A program made the position numbers and the translations under genes. Under the pieces are notes generated by a model, which had not been told where the DNA came from, searched no databases, and was given only the letters and a program-made list of their open reading frames with translations. 12,777 nt of DNA from Methanobacterium sp. PtaU1.Bin097 (GTDB lineage Archaea > Methanobacteriota > Methanobacteria > Methanobacteriales > Methanobacteriaceae), in NCBI GenBank assembly GCA_002067325.1, contig MVQY01000174.1:1-12777 (forward strand), read 5' to 3'. Positions 1 to 6,838 of the stretch are shown piece after piece (position 1 is the first letter of the stretch; each line of letters starts with the position of its first letter).

Positions 1-93
1 TAATTATTGTACTTAAATCCAAAAGAAATATAATAGTGAAGACGGCATATAATCGTAATGTAAAACGAAAACCAGATTGTTAAAGGAAGCATC

Positions 94-480
94 ATGACAA
101 TAACAAACAGTATTGAATGGGAATATGACATTAATGGGGACTCTATGTTTATAAATGAGATGGAACCCTATGAATATAAGGAGTCTATCGAAATAACAGA
201 TGATATCATATTAGATCTCGATGTTAATAACAAAGTCGTGGCTTTGGAAATACTGGATGTTTCGGAAGTTTTTGGGATTGAAAAGAAATATATAGAACAG
301 TATTTGGAGAGCATTGAAGCGGATATTATAACTACTGATAAATTAATTTCCATAAAGGCATTATTTACCTTTTCATTAGATGATGAATCAGTTCCGAAGG
401 TTTTAGATGAAACAACCGAGAATGATATGGGTTTACTTATACCTAAAACTCATCTAACGACACCAGCATATGCTAAATAA
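94..480 (+). CDS. DUF2283-like small protein
   Basis: A soluble 128-residue acidic protein with no membrane segment. Residues about 9-60 resemble the DUF2283 fold: a short beta-rich unit beginning 'YDINGDSMFI', then 'IILDLDVNNKVVALEILD', matching the family pattern of an 'i.lD.d..g.vvgiEil.a' core. The remaining C-terminal half (about 65-128) is acidic, predicted helical in part, and unrecognised. DUF2283 has no established biochemical role; members occur singly or next to toxin-antitoxin-like genes, but no partner gene is visible here. ATG at 94 is preceded by AAAGGA at 82-87, a plausible ribosome binding site. A possible TATA element (AAATATAATA) lies near 26-35. The gene is visibly more A+T-rich than aroE downstream, which hints at an accessory or transferred gene. 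The family call is fairly good; function is unknown. Confidence 0.7.
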   Translation: MTITNSIEWEYDINGDSMFINEMEPYEYKESIEITDDIILDLDVNNKVVALEILDVSEVFGIEKKYIEQYLESIEADIITTDKLISIKALFTFSLDDESVPKVLDETTENDMGLLIPKTHLTTPAYAK

Positions 481-490
481 AATTTAAATA

Positions 491-515
491 TTTATTTTCC
501 CTTATTTTCCTTTAA
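491..515 (+). terminator. T-rich terminator with a 10-bp repeat
   Basis: Just after the stop of the DUF2283-like gene the plus strand reads TTTATTTTCC then CTTATTTTCC, two near-identical 10-bp units, followed by TTTAATT. Archaeal intrinsic termination depends on oligo-U tracts without a hairpin, so this is a reasonable termination site before aroE. The call is inferred from base composition and position only. Confidence 0.4.
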
Positions 516-594
516 TTAAAAACATTATCCAGCAATTCTCCCTGAATTTCTTAATATTTATTAACTTCCAAATGGAGAATTAATATAGATAGAT

Positions 595-1446
595 ATGATA
601 ACTGGTAAAACCAAAATAATGGGCTTGATTGGAGATCCAGTGGAACACACCATCTCACCTTTCATGCACAACGCTGGGTTTAAATACTTCGACCTGGATT
701 ATGCGTACGTGCCATTCCACGTGGCCAGGGAAAACCTCAAATTCGCCATAGAAGGGGCCAGGGCACTGGATATCAAGGGCTTGAATGTGACCATCCCCCA
801 TAAGATCGAGGTGATGAAATACCTGGATGTTATCCATGAAACTGCCTGGCTCATCGGGGCGGTTAACACCATAAGATTTGCAGATGAAGTAGAGGGATAC
901 AACACCGACGGATTAGGTGCCATAAGGGGTATTAAAGAATTGACACCTTTAAAGGGCCGTAAAGTTATTATATTAGGTGCGGGAGGAGCATCCCGGGCCA
1001 TATCCTTTCAGTCCGTCTTAAGTGGCGCGGGACAGGTTGTAATAGCTAACCGAACCCTGGAGAAGGCCTTAAAATTAGCTTTAAATCTCAAGGATAATTT
1101 AAATGTAGATGTGAAGGCCGTTAGCCTGGGAGAAGAACTTGAAAAGGAACTGGAAGACGCGGATATACTCATAAATACCACTCCCATTGGCATGTACCCT
1201 AATGTAGATGATAAACCCCTGGTTACCTCAGATATGATGCATGAAGGACTAGTAGTAAATGATGTGATTTACAACCCCCTGGAAACCGGGCTTTTAAGAG
1301 AAGCCCGCCTGGCAGGTGCAAAAACCATAACCGGCATTAAGATGCTTATCTATCAGGGAATAGAATCCTTTAAAATCTGGACGGGAAGGGAACCACCCCT
1401 CAAGGTCTTTGAAGAAGCACTGGAAGATGAGATAAAAAAATTATGA
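595..1446 (+). CDS. aroE: Shikimate dehydrogenase (NADP+)
   Basis: Catalyses reduction of 3-dehydroshikimate to shikimate with NADPH, in the cytoplasmic pathway to chorismate and aromatic amino acids. The 283 residues are normal for the family. The N-terminal substrate domain carries HTISPFMHN (18-26; first Ser of the usual SxS motif is Thr), the NVTIPHK motif with catalytic Lys70, and YNTDG with catalytic Asp105. The Rossmann part has the glycine loop GAGGASR (128-134) and ANRT (151-154), the Asn-Arg-Thr motif typical of NADP preference. INTTPIGMYP and a C-terminal GIKMLIYQG with Gln254 complete the active site. The start at 595 (MITGKTK) matches family N termini; the nearest GGAG (574-577) is about 17 bases away, so the ribosome binding site is weak or distant, and leaderless initiation is possible. 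A TATA-like stretch TTAATATTTATTAA lies at 551-564. The TatD-like gene follows after 64 bp, probably co-transcribed. aroD lies 8 kb away in the same window. Confidence 0.96.
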   Translation: MITGKTKIMGLIGDPVEHTISPFMHNAGFKYFDLDYAYVPFHVARENLKFAIEGARALDIKGLNVTIPHKIEVMKYLDVIHETAWLIGAVNTIRFADEVEGYNTDGLGAIRGIKELTPLKGRKVIILGAGGASRAISFQSVLSGAGQVVIANRTLEKALKLALNLKDNLNVDVKAVSLGEELEKELEDADILINTTPIGMYPNVDDKPLVTSDMMHEGLVVNDVIYNPLETGLLREARLAGAKTITGIKMLIYQGIESFKIWTGREPPLKVFEEALEDEIKKL

Positions 1447-1479
1447 AGATTTCTGATTACTTAAGATTTCTGATTACTT
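1446..1479 (+). repeat. Perfect 17-bp tandem duplication after aroE
   Basis: AAGATTTCTGATTACTT occurs twice in direct succession (1446-1462 and 1463-1479). The first copy begins on the last base of the aroE stop codon. No inverted symmetry large enough for a hairpin is seen. It resembles a replication-slippage duplication of the 3' flank. Confidence 0.85.
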
Positions 1480-1510
1480 AAAACGACCAATTTAAACATC
1501 AGGTAGTTAA

Positions 1511-2356
1511 ATGAAGGATTTACCAATAACTGACAACCATATACACGTGGATCCAGTTAATGGGGACGGACCCCTGGAAGTAGCCAAGAAATTCCAGAAA
1601 GCAGGGGGCACAGTGATGATCATACCCAACAAACCAACCTGGACCATGGGGGAGTCCTATAATCTTCAGGAGACCATGGAAGAGGTTATAAAATACGTCC
1701 AGGAAATAAATGAAAACGTGGATGTGAAGGCGTTTGCTGTTGTCGGAGCACATCCTGCCGAGCTTTCCCGACTCATAAAAGAGGGAATATCCCTGGATAA
1801 GGCGGAGGAGATGATGAAAGACGCACTCCAGGATGCGCAAAAGCTGGTCCTGGAGGGTAAGGCCATAGCAATCGGTGAAATTGGACGGCCCCACTATGAA
1901 GCTTCATCAGAAGAGATGGAGGTTCATAACAGGCTAATGTTACGTGCCTTGGAACTGGCACGGGATGCGGACTGTGCAGTGCAGCTGCACACGGAAAGTT
2001 CCGGGGAAAAACAGTTTCGGGAATTTGCCGAGATGGCAGAAAAAGCAGGTATCAGCAAACACAGGGTGGTTAAACATTTCTCTGGCCCATTTGTCCTTGA
2101 AGAAGAAAACCACGGCTTAACACCCTCACTCATCGCCACTAAGAAGGTGATAGTACAGGGGCTAAAAAAAGGGACCAATTTTCTCATGGAAACCGATTAT
2201 CTGGATATGAAAACCAGGCCCGGTGCAGTTCTAGGTCCTAAAACAGTCCCCCGGCGGACAAGGGGACTGATACAGAACGGGATCCTGACAGTGGAAGATG
2301 CCCATAAGATCCACGTGGATAATGTGGAGAGGGTTTACGGGATTGAACTTCCCTAG
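1511..2356 (+). CDS. TatD-like metal-dependent TIM-barrel hydrolase (COG1099 type)
   Basis: A 281-residue amidohydrolase-fold protein. Metal-binding signatures are in the expected order: HxH at His10/His12 near the N terminus (NHIHVDP), GAHP with His81, GEIGRPHYE with Glu123 as bridging ligand, QLHTES with His160, VVKHFSG with His189, and LMETDY with Asp229. This arrangement matches TatD-family enzymes, and the sequence style (GRPHYE, KHFSGP, KTVPRRT) fits the archaeal branch labelled predicted metal-dependent hydrolases. TatD relatives include 3'-5' DNases, but the archaeal branch has no established substrate, so nuclease activity should not be assumed. ATG at 1511 is preceded by AGGTAG (1501-1506), a good ribosome binding site. 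It lies 64 bp downstream of aroE on the same strand and is probably in its transcript, though no functional link to shikimate metabolism is evident. Confidence 0.88.
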   Translation: MKDLPITDNHIHVDPVNGDGPLEVAKKFQKAGGTVMIIPNKPTWTMGESYNLQETMEEVIKYVQEINENVDVKAFAVVGAHPAELSRLIKEGISLDKAEEMMKDALQDAQKLVLEGKAIAIGEIGRPHYEASSEEMEVHNRLMLRALELARDADCAVQLHTESSGEKQFREFAEMAEKAGISKHRVVKHFSGPFVLEEENHGLTPSLIATKKVIVQGLKKGTNFLMETDYLDMKTRPGAVLGPKTVPRRTRGLIQNGILTVEDAHKIHVDNVERVYGIELP

Positions 2357-2390
2357 CAGGTCAATAAGATTAAATTATTCCTTCTTCATA

Positions 2391-2454
2391 CCTGATTATA
2401 TTCATTTTCTTTTCAATACCCTGATTAATTCATTTTTGTCCTGATTAATTCATT
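2391..2454 (+). repeat. Degenerate CCTGATTA..TTCATT repeats at a convergent junction
   Basis: Three related units start at 2391 (CCTGATTATATTCATT), 2420 and 2440 (each CCTGATTAATTCATT). The last two are perfect copies exactly 20 bp apart. The units carry T-rich tails (TTCATTTTCTTTTC and TTCATTTTTG), so on the plus strand they could also serve as successive termination sites for the TatD-like gene. The third copy runs over the stop codon of the opposing DUF5518-type gene. Confidence 0.65.
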
Positions 2455-2836
2455 CATTCTTCAACCCATATTTATATGCCTCTACTTTAACCAGCGAACC
2501 AAGAATTCCGCCTATAACGCCAAGTATAATCTCTATAACCAGGTACAGAACCAGGCTGTATGCCATATAACTCAAATATGCACCATATCCCTGTAGTAAG
2601 TACAAGGCCACCATAACCAGTGTAACGATAACTCCAGCAATCACACCGAAGATCGCACCATTAATCATGCCGTTTTTTATTTTACCTCCAACCATGAAAC
2701 CGACAACAGTTGAGACCAGTAAAAAGTCCGAAAGTGTGGTATTCAAACCGGATAATAAGCTTGATATTATGTAAAGTGCTAAGACAATGATAACACCGAT
2801 AAATATTGGCTTCCATCTAATTAGATTATCAATCAA
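2450..2836 (-). CDS. DUF5518-type four-helix membrane protein
   Basis: A small, very hydrophobic protein of about 128 residues with four likely membrane helices: a first near residues 10-29 (IFIGVIIVLALYIISSLL), a second containing LVSTVVGFMVGG, a third containing GAIFGVIAGVIVTLVMV, and a fourth containing LVIEIILGVIGGILGSLV. The GG and GxxxG patterns in helices two and four fit the DUF5518 family, which is abundant in Methanobacterium and of unknown function. An upstream in-frame GTG exists at 2845, but it sits inside the Shine-Dalgarno sequence AAGGAGTGAT. TTG at 2836, six bases after GGAGTG, is therefore the better start. The gene is transcribed divergently from the methyltransferase and converges with the TatD-like gene. 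The topology is clear; the family assignment comes from resemblance. Confidence 0.72.
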   Translation of the reverse strand: MIDNLIRWKPIFIGVIIVLALYIISSLLSGLNTTLSDFLLVSTVVGFMVGGKIKNGMINGAIFGVIAGVIVTLVMVALYLLQGYGAYLSYMAYSLVLYLVIEIILGVIGGILGSLVKVEAYKYGLKNE

Positions 2837-2857
2837 ATTTATCACTCCTTAATCGTT

Positions 2858-2873
2858 AATTGTAAAAACAATT
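2858..2873. promoter_or_regulatory. 16-bp inverted repeat in the DUF5518-type leader
   Basis: AATTGT-aaaa-ACAATT is a perfect 6-bp inverted repeat with a 4-bp spacer. It lies between a minus-strand TATA candidate (TATAAAT, complement of 2903-2909) and the ribosome binding site. Its size suits a dimeric regulator, but such short A+T-rich palindromes also arise by chance. Confidence 0.3.
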
Positions 2874-2935
2874 GATTCAAGGCCTGTTTAAAGCTTTTCC
2901 AGATTTATACCCAAATTAGACCAATTTAATGAATA

Positions 2936-2944
2936 ATATAAAGA
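2936..2944 (+). promoter_or_regulatory. Candidate TATA box of the methyltransferase gene
   Basis: AATATAAAG lies about 56-64 bases before the preferred TTG start at 3000. This predicts transcription starting near 2966 and a leader of about 34 bases that contains the GGTG ribosome binding site. Confidence 0.4.
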
Positions 2945-2999
2945 ACTTAAAAGCAGAGAATAAAAATAATATTTTCAATAGAGTTCAGTGGTGGAATTT

Positions 3000-3779
3000 T
3001 TGAAACAAAACTTAGAAGGCATAACCGAGACCATGCTCATACCCCTCTGGGCCCGGGCCAAGGAAACCAGAATGGAAAACCCGATAATAAGGGATGAGAT
3101 GGCCCTGGAAATGATGGAACAAATAGATTACGACTTTGAAAATTTCGAGCGTGGAAGAATGCCCCAGGTGAGCATAGCCATCAGGACCGAACTACTGGAT
3201 AAGGCAACCCATGATTTTATAGGTAGACACCCAGATGGTACCATAATCAATATGGGATGTGGTCTGGACACCCGCTACACTCGATTAGATAATAAGAAAG
3301 TGCACTGGTACGACCTGGATTTGCCGGAGCCCATCCGCATCAGAAGACGGTTCTTTAAAGAGACAGAACGTTATAAGATGATAGCAAGATCAGTCTTTGA
3401 TTACACCTGGATGGATGAGATTAAAACAGACAAACCTATCCTGATTATAGTTGAGGGGTTGTTGATGTACTTCCCGGAAGATGAGGTAAGGGAATTATTT
3501 AACATGCTGGTAGATGCATTTCCAGGGGCGGAGATGCTCTGTGAGGTGACCACACCCCTGGTGGTGGAGAGACATAAAAAACTGGATCCCCAACGTGAGA
3601 GAATTGTCCCCTTCCTGTGGGGAGTAAAAACCGGTGAGAAAATCGAGGGATTTAACCCGAAAATAAAGTTCATAACTGAATGGAACTACTTCGATTACCA
3701 TAAAGACCGGAGAAAAAAGGCGAAAATCAGACTAACCCGTGAACTCAGTGGTAGAATCGTTTATTTAAAATTTGACTAA
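3000..3779 (+). CDS. SAM-dependent O-methyltransferase, LCM/PPM1 family
   Basis: A class I SAM-dependent methyltransferase of the leucine carboxyl methyltransferase/PPM1 type (about 259 residues from the preferred start). Motif I is MGCGLDTRY (85-93), the hallmark GxGLDTR of this family. YDLDLPEPIR (104-113) is the acidic post-I motif contacting the SAM ribose, and VEGLLMYF (151-158) is the conserved 'EGvl.Y' motif. The N terminus (LEGITETMLIPLWARA) is typical of archaeal and polyketide-associated members. Members methylate carboxyl or hydroxyl groups of proteins or small molecules; the substrate here cannot be deduced and no biosynthetic cluster surrounds it. In-frame GTGs at 2988 and 2991 overlap the Shine-Dalgarno GGTG (2990-2993). 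TTG at 3000, six bases downstream, is the most likely start. Confidence 0.88.
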   Translation: MKQNLEGITETMLIPLWARAKETRMENPIIRDEMALEMMEQIDYDFENFERGRMPQVSIAIRTELLDKATHDFIGRHPDGTIINMGCGLDTRYTRLDNKKVHWYDLDLPEPIRIRRRFFKETERYKMIARSVFDYTWMDEIKTDKPILIIVEGLLMYFPEDEVRELFNMLVDAFPGAEMLCEVTTPLVVERHKKLDPQRERIVPFLWGVKTGEKIEGFNPKIKFITEWNYFDYHKDRRKKAKIRLTRELSGRIVYLKFD

Positions 3780-3826
3780 TTTCCAGTCTAAGTTACTAAT
3801 TTTCCAGTTCCAGGTTAATTTCCAGT
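3777..3826 (+). repeat. Three-copy TAATTTCCAGT repeat after the methyltransferase
   Basis: TAATTTCCAGT occurs at 3777-3787, with one extra T at 3797-3808, and at 3816-3826, giving a period of about 19-20 bp. The first copy uses the stop codon TAA as its first three bases. The repeat lies at the convergent junction with the VIT1/CCC1-like gene. A T-tract follows at about 3837-3841 and may terminate the plus-strand transcript. Confidence 0.75.
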
Positions 3827-3858
3827 TTATATTACCTTTTTATGCTGATTAGTTTTAA

Positions 3859-4437
3859 TCAGTGCCCACCACCGATGAGGAAGCTCACCACGCTGATTAA
3901 AACTCCGATAAGGACTATTTCGATACAGATTTTAAGCATGTTTTCCCGGGACACCCTTGCCAGATACAGGCCTAATATTATCAGGGCAATGAAACAGAAA
4001 ACCACGGTGGTGATTACAGCCGAAGTTCTATCAGCTAAAAAGAGAAATGGCACCACGGGTACGAAGGATCCGATGAAACTGGAAAAACCATGGGTGAACA
4101 TACTCATGTATACCCTTCTTTTGGCCCGATCATGGATCACCGTATCGTCCAGTTTACCCTCATCCAGCATCATCTTCTGCTCAAGTTCACGTATGCTCCG
4201 GACCTCCTCAGCCCTTTCACCTATGAAGGAACCGAAGGCGTTGGACATGGCCAGGGCTATACCCCCGCTTAGTCCGGTGAGTCCGATAACGAAGTTGGGG
4301 ATTTCCACTCCACCGGCACCAGCCACTCCACTGGCTGCTAACGTAACACCCATAACTGCCAGGACACCGTCCAGGGTACCCAGGGCTATGTACCGGCTCA
4401 TGTTGATGTAATCTGAGATGAATTGGCGTATGTTCAT
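3859..4437 (-). CDS. VIT1/CCC1-like membrane protein (TIGR00267 type)
   Basis: A 192-residue integral membrane protein of the VIT1/CCC1 superfamily, whose characterised eukaryotic members move iron or manganese into vacuoles. Helix 1 holds IALGTLDGVLAVMG with the conserved Asp23-Gly24. Helix 2 holds GLSGGIALAMSNAFGSFIGERAEE (about 56-78), ending in the conserved Glu74. A charged cytoplasmic loop follows (about 78-110: RSIRELEQKMMLDEGKL). Three further hydrophobic stretches follow, near 115-134, 140-160 and 168-189. The archaeal subfamily TIGR00267 has this length and layout, but transport has not been shown for it, so metal transport is inference. ATG at 4437 is preceded by AGGTT. The gene begins 49 bp after the hmgA stop on the same strand, but a T-rich tract between them may separate the transcripts. 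Confidence 0.82.
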   Translation of the reverse strand: MNIRQFISDYINMSRYIALGTLDGVLAVMGVTLAASGVAGAGGVEIPNFVIGLTGLSGGIALAMSNAFGSFIGERAEEVRSIRELEQKMMLDEGKLDDTVIHDRAKRRVYMSMFTHGFSSFIGSFVPVVPFLFLADRTSAVITTVVFCFIALIILGLYLARVSRENMLKICIEIVLIGVLISVVSFLIGGGH

Positions 4438-4462
4438 TTTAACCTAGTTCTCCACTTATTTT

Positions 4463-4477
4463 ATCAAAAAATAAATA
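4463..4477 (-). terminator. Oligo-T terminator downstream of hmgA
   Basis: Read on the minus strand, the hmgA stop is followed by TGTATTTATTTTTTGATA, an oligo-T tract typical of archaeal intrinsic termination. It may uncouple hmgA from the VIT1/CCC1-like gene or attenuate read-through. Confidence 0.4.
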
Positions 4478-4486
4478 CATTTTTTT

Positions 4487-5707
4487 TTAAATGGATTTAT
4501 CTCCACGACCCAGTTCTTTATGGGCCCGGGCGAGGTGCCCTGCTGATAAAGCCCCTACCAGGGATAATTCACCGGCTAAGACGGTCCCGGCTACTATCTC
4601 GGCGAACTTACCCACCTTTCCGGAGCCGTAGACGTCCATTATCTCCAGGCATTCCCGGGCGGTTTCCAGTCTGGTTCCGCCACCGATGGTTGCCAGGGGC
4701 ACATCTGGCAGTGTCACGGAGAAGTAGAGGTCTCCATCGATATTTTCGGCGGTGGTTATTCCCAGGCTTCCCTCTACGATATGGGCTTCGTCCTGGCCGG
4801 TGGCTAGAAATATAGCGCCGATCATGTTGGCGTACTGGGAGTTAAAGCCTATGCTACCGGATATCGCTGATCCTATTAAATTCTTGGATGTGTTAACCTC
4901 CACTATGGCATCAGTGGTGGTTTTAAGTTTATTCTCCACTATTTTCTTGGGCACGATTACTTCAGCCACCAATGTTTTACCCCTTCCTTCTATAAGGTTA
5001 AGGGAGGATGGTTTTTTATCCACACACATGTTACCGCTCAGGGCTACCACGTGGGCGCCTGTTTTATAGGTTAAAAGGTTTAAAGCATTTTCGGTGGCTA
5101 TGGTCACCATGTTCATCCCCATGCTATCACCTGTTTTGAAGACGAAGCGTGGGTAGAGGTACCGTCCCACCACTACCACCGGGTCGATCTTCAGGAGCTT
5201 ACCATGTCTGGTGGTGACCTCTGCGGCCTTTTTAAGTTCCTTGAAGTGGTCCCTGATCCAGTCTTTTATCTCCAATGCATCAGTAAGTGATTTAGCCTTA
5301 ATTACCGGTCCTCTGGTCATCTTATCATCGGCTATGCGTACGTTTGCACCGCCTGCCTCGGTTATGGCCGAACAGCCCCGGTTTACCGATGCTACCAGAG
5401 CCCCTTCTGAGGTGGCCAGTGGAACGTAAAACTTCCCCTGAGTATTTAAACCGTTGATCTTTAGCGGCCCGGCCAGGCCAACTGGAATTTGGATAGTTCC
5501 GATAGGGTTTTCTATGTTTCTCTTCTGGGCTTCATCCATATCCAGGGAGTAGTTTGCGATGTTGGTTAACTGGATCTTATATTTCTCTTCTAAAAATTTC
5601 CGCCTTATATCAACAGCTTCCCGGGTGTTCTCGGTGAATTTGTCAATTTCGTATAGTTTAAGTTCACCATTTAGAAGTTTATTTATTATTTCTTCCTTTT
5701 CGACCAT
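4487..5707 (-). CDS. hmgA: HMG-CoA reductase, class I
   Basis: Reduces 3-hydroxy-3-methylglutaryl-CoA to mevalonate with two NADPH; this is the committed step of isoprenoid supply for archaeal ether lipids. The protein has 406 residues, the usual soluble archaeal length without the eukaryotic membrane domain. All four catalytic residues are visible: Glu101 in TSEGALVASVNRG, Lys231 in CVDKKPSSLN, Asp306 in TGQDEAHIVEG, and His396 in SAGHLARAH near the C terminus. DSMGMNM (194-200) is the nucleotide-binding motif, and ENPIGTIQIPVGLAGPL (66-82) belongs to the substrate domain. These features place it in class I (NADPH-type). The ATG at 5707 has only a weak upstream GTGAG. A minus-strand TATA box (TTATATAA, 5754-5761) is well placed for a leader of about 26 bases, so the gene can be transcribed independently of sucD, whose stop is 120 bp upstream. 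Confidence 0.98.
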   Translation of the reverse strand: MVEKEEIINKLLNGELKLYEIDKFTENTREAVDIRRKFLEEKYKIQLTNIANYSLDMDEAQKRNIENPIGTIQIPVGLAGPLKINGLNTQGKFYVPLATSEGALVASVNRGCSAITEAGGANVRIADDKMTRGPVIKAKSLTDALEIKDWIRDHFKELKKAAEVTTRHGKLLKIDPVVVVGRYLYPRFVFKTGDSMGMNMVTIATENALNLLTYKTGAHVVALSGNMCVDKKPSSLNLIEGRGKTLVAEVIVPKKIVENKLKTTTDAIVEVNTSKNLIGSAISGSIGFNSQYANMIGAIFLATGQDEAHIVEGSLGITTAENIDGDLYFSVTLPDVPLATIGGGTRLETARECLEIMDVYGSGKVGKFAEIVAGTVLAGELSLVGALSAGHLARAHKELGRGDKSI

Positions 5708-5753
5708 TTTCTCACAGATCCTGAAATATTTAGAGAATTTAATAAAATTGAGT

Positions 5754-5761
5754 TTATATAA
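5754..5761 (-). promoter_or_regulatory. TATA box of hmgA
   Basis: The minus strand reads AAAAAATTATATAAACTC here. The TTATATAA core lies about 47-54 bases before the hmgA ATG, which predicts initiation near 5733. The upstream A-run could contribute a B-recognition element. Confidence 0.5.
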
Positions 5762-5813
5762 TTTTTTGAATTCATAAAATTTATATTTTAACCAATTGAG
5801 GGAGGAAAATTCA

Positions 5814-5827
5814 TATATTAAAAAAAG
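5814..5827 (-). terminator. Oligo-T terminator of sucD
   Basis: On the minus strand the sucD stop TAA is followed at once by CTTTTTTTAATATATG. The seven-T run fits an archaeal intrinsic terminator and supports separate transcription of hmgA. Confidence 0.5.
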
Positions 5828-6688
5828 TTATAAAATGTCCTTCATTATTTCGGCTATCTTAGAAGGCCTGCTTGCAACCTGCACCCCGGCTTTCTCCAGG
5901 GTTTCTATTTTACTTTTGGCAGTCCCGCTTTCACCTTCTATAATGGCACCGGCATGTCCCATCCTCTTACCCGGCGGGGCGGTTACCCCGGCGATGTACG
6001 CCACTACGGGTTTGCTGATGTTTTCCCGAATATACTCAGCGGCTTTTTCCTCGGCGTTTCCCCCGATCTCTCCGATCATGGCCATGGCCTTAGTGTATTT
6101 GTCTTCTTCAAACATCTGCAGTACGCGTGAGAAGTCCATTCCTACCACTGGGTCTCCGCCTATTCCCAGGCAGGTGCTCTGGCCTAAGCCGGCCCTGGTG
6201 ATCTGGTGTGCCACCTCGTAGGTAAGGGTCCCGCTCCGGGAGATTATGCCCACTTCTCCCTCCTGGAATATGTGGGTGGGCATTATTCCTAACTTCCCCA
6301 CTCCAGGGGTGATGATTCCCGGGGTGTTGGGGCCGATGACTATGGTGTCGTGCCTGTGGGCGTATTCCACCACCTCTATGGTATCGTGTACCGGGATGTG
6401 CTCGGTGATGATGACCACCAGGTCGAGCTGTGATATCGCTTCAAAGGCAGCGTCCTTGGCAAAGGGTGCTGGTACAAATATTATGGATGCGTTGATATCT
6501 AATTCATTTTTTGCCTCTGCTATGGAGTTGTAAACATCTATTTCACCGAATTTCTGCCCTCCCTTTCCGGGGGTGGTTCCGGCTACAATGTTAGTTTTGT
6601 AGTCCAGCATTCCCTGGGTGTGGAAGGTCCCCTGTTTTCCGGTGATGCCCTGTACTATGCATCTCGTGTTTTTATCTAGAATTATCAT
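5828..6688 (-). CDS. sucD: Succinate-CoA ligase, alpha subunit
   Basis: Alpha subunit of succinyl-CoA synthetase, interconverting succinate and succinyl-CoA with nucleotide triphosphate. In hydrogenotrophic methanogens with an incomplete reductive TCA cycle this step leads from succinate towards 2-oxoglutarate. The 286 residues match the family. The N-terminal CoA-binding domain contains CIVQGITGKQGTFHTQGM (11-28) and GTTPGKGGQ. GPNTPGIITPG and GIISRSGTLTYE mark the ligase domain. The phosphorylated histidine is His245 in GKRMGHAGAII. The start ATG at 6688 follows a clear AAGGAAG ribosome binding site. The beta subunit gene sucC is not in this window, so it must be elsewhere. It lies downstream of the conserved hypothetical gene (150-bp gap with a T-rich tract) and upstream of hmgA. 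Confidence 0.96.
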   Translation of the reverse strand: MIILDKNTRCIVQGITGKQGTFHTQGMLDYKTNIVAGTTPGKGGQKFGEIDVYNSIAEAKNELDINASIIFVPAPFAKDAAFEAISQLDLVVIITEHIPVHDTIEVVEYAHRHDTIVIGPNTPGIITPGVGKLGIMPTHIFQEGEVGIISRSGTLTYEVAHQITRAGLGQSTCLGIGGDPVVGMDFSRVLQMFEEDKYTKAMAMIGEIGGNAEEKAAEYIRENISKPVVAYIAGVTAPPGKRMGHAGAIIEGESGTAKSKIETLEKAGVQVASRPSKIAEIMKDIL

Positions 6689-6767
6689 CTTCCTTCAAAC
6701 CCCTACTTCTCTTCATTTAAACCATGTTTTATGTGTGGTACTGTAATTATGATAGTCCTTTGTTGGT

Positions 6768-6780
6768 AATAAAAAGGGGT
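6768..6780 (-). terminator. Candidate terminator after the conserved hypothetical gene
   Basis: Read on the minus strand the segment is CACCCCTTTTTATTA, a C-rich stretch running into a five-T tract, about 60 bases beyond the stop at 6839. It is a plausible stop signal between this gene and sucD. Confidence 0.35.
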
Positions 6781-6838
6781 GATTTGCTATTTGCTTCGTC
6801 ACCATTTTAAATTTTACTTACCACCATTTCCATGACCA

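Noticed and set aside
1511..2356. TatD-like protein as part of a twin-arginine export or defence locus
   Set aside because: No TatA/B/C or defence genes are nearby, and TatD-family proteins are not required for Tat export; the context is a housekeeping gene.
2391..3826. Possible small CRISPR-like array from the evenly spaced 20-bp repeats
   Set aside because: Units are 11-16 bp, spacers are under 10 bp and not unique protospacer length, there is no cas gene, and each group differs in sequence.
3842..4411. Long plus-strand open frame opposite the VIT1/CCC1-like gene (189 codons)
   Set aside because: It is the antisense shadow of a clear membrane-protein gene; the translated product is Ser/Thr/Pro-rich without motifs and has no ribosome binding site.
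5796..6221. Plus-strand open frame opposite sucD with GGGAGG near its start
   Set aside because: Shadow of sucD. The purine-rich sequence is by chance, with no well-spaced start codon; the sucD reading is unambiguous.
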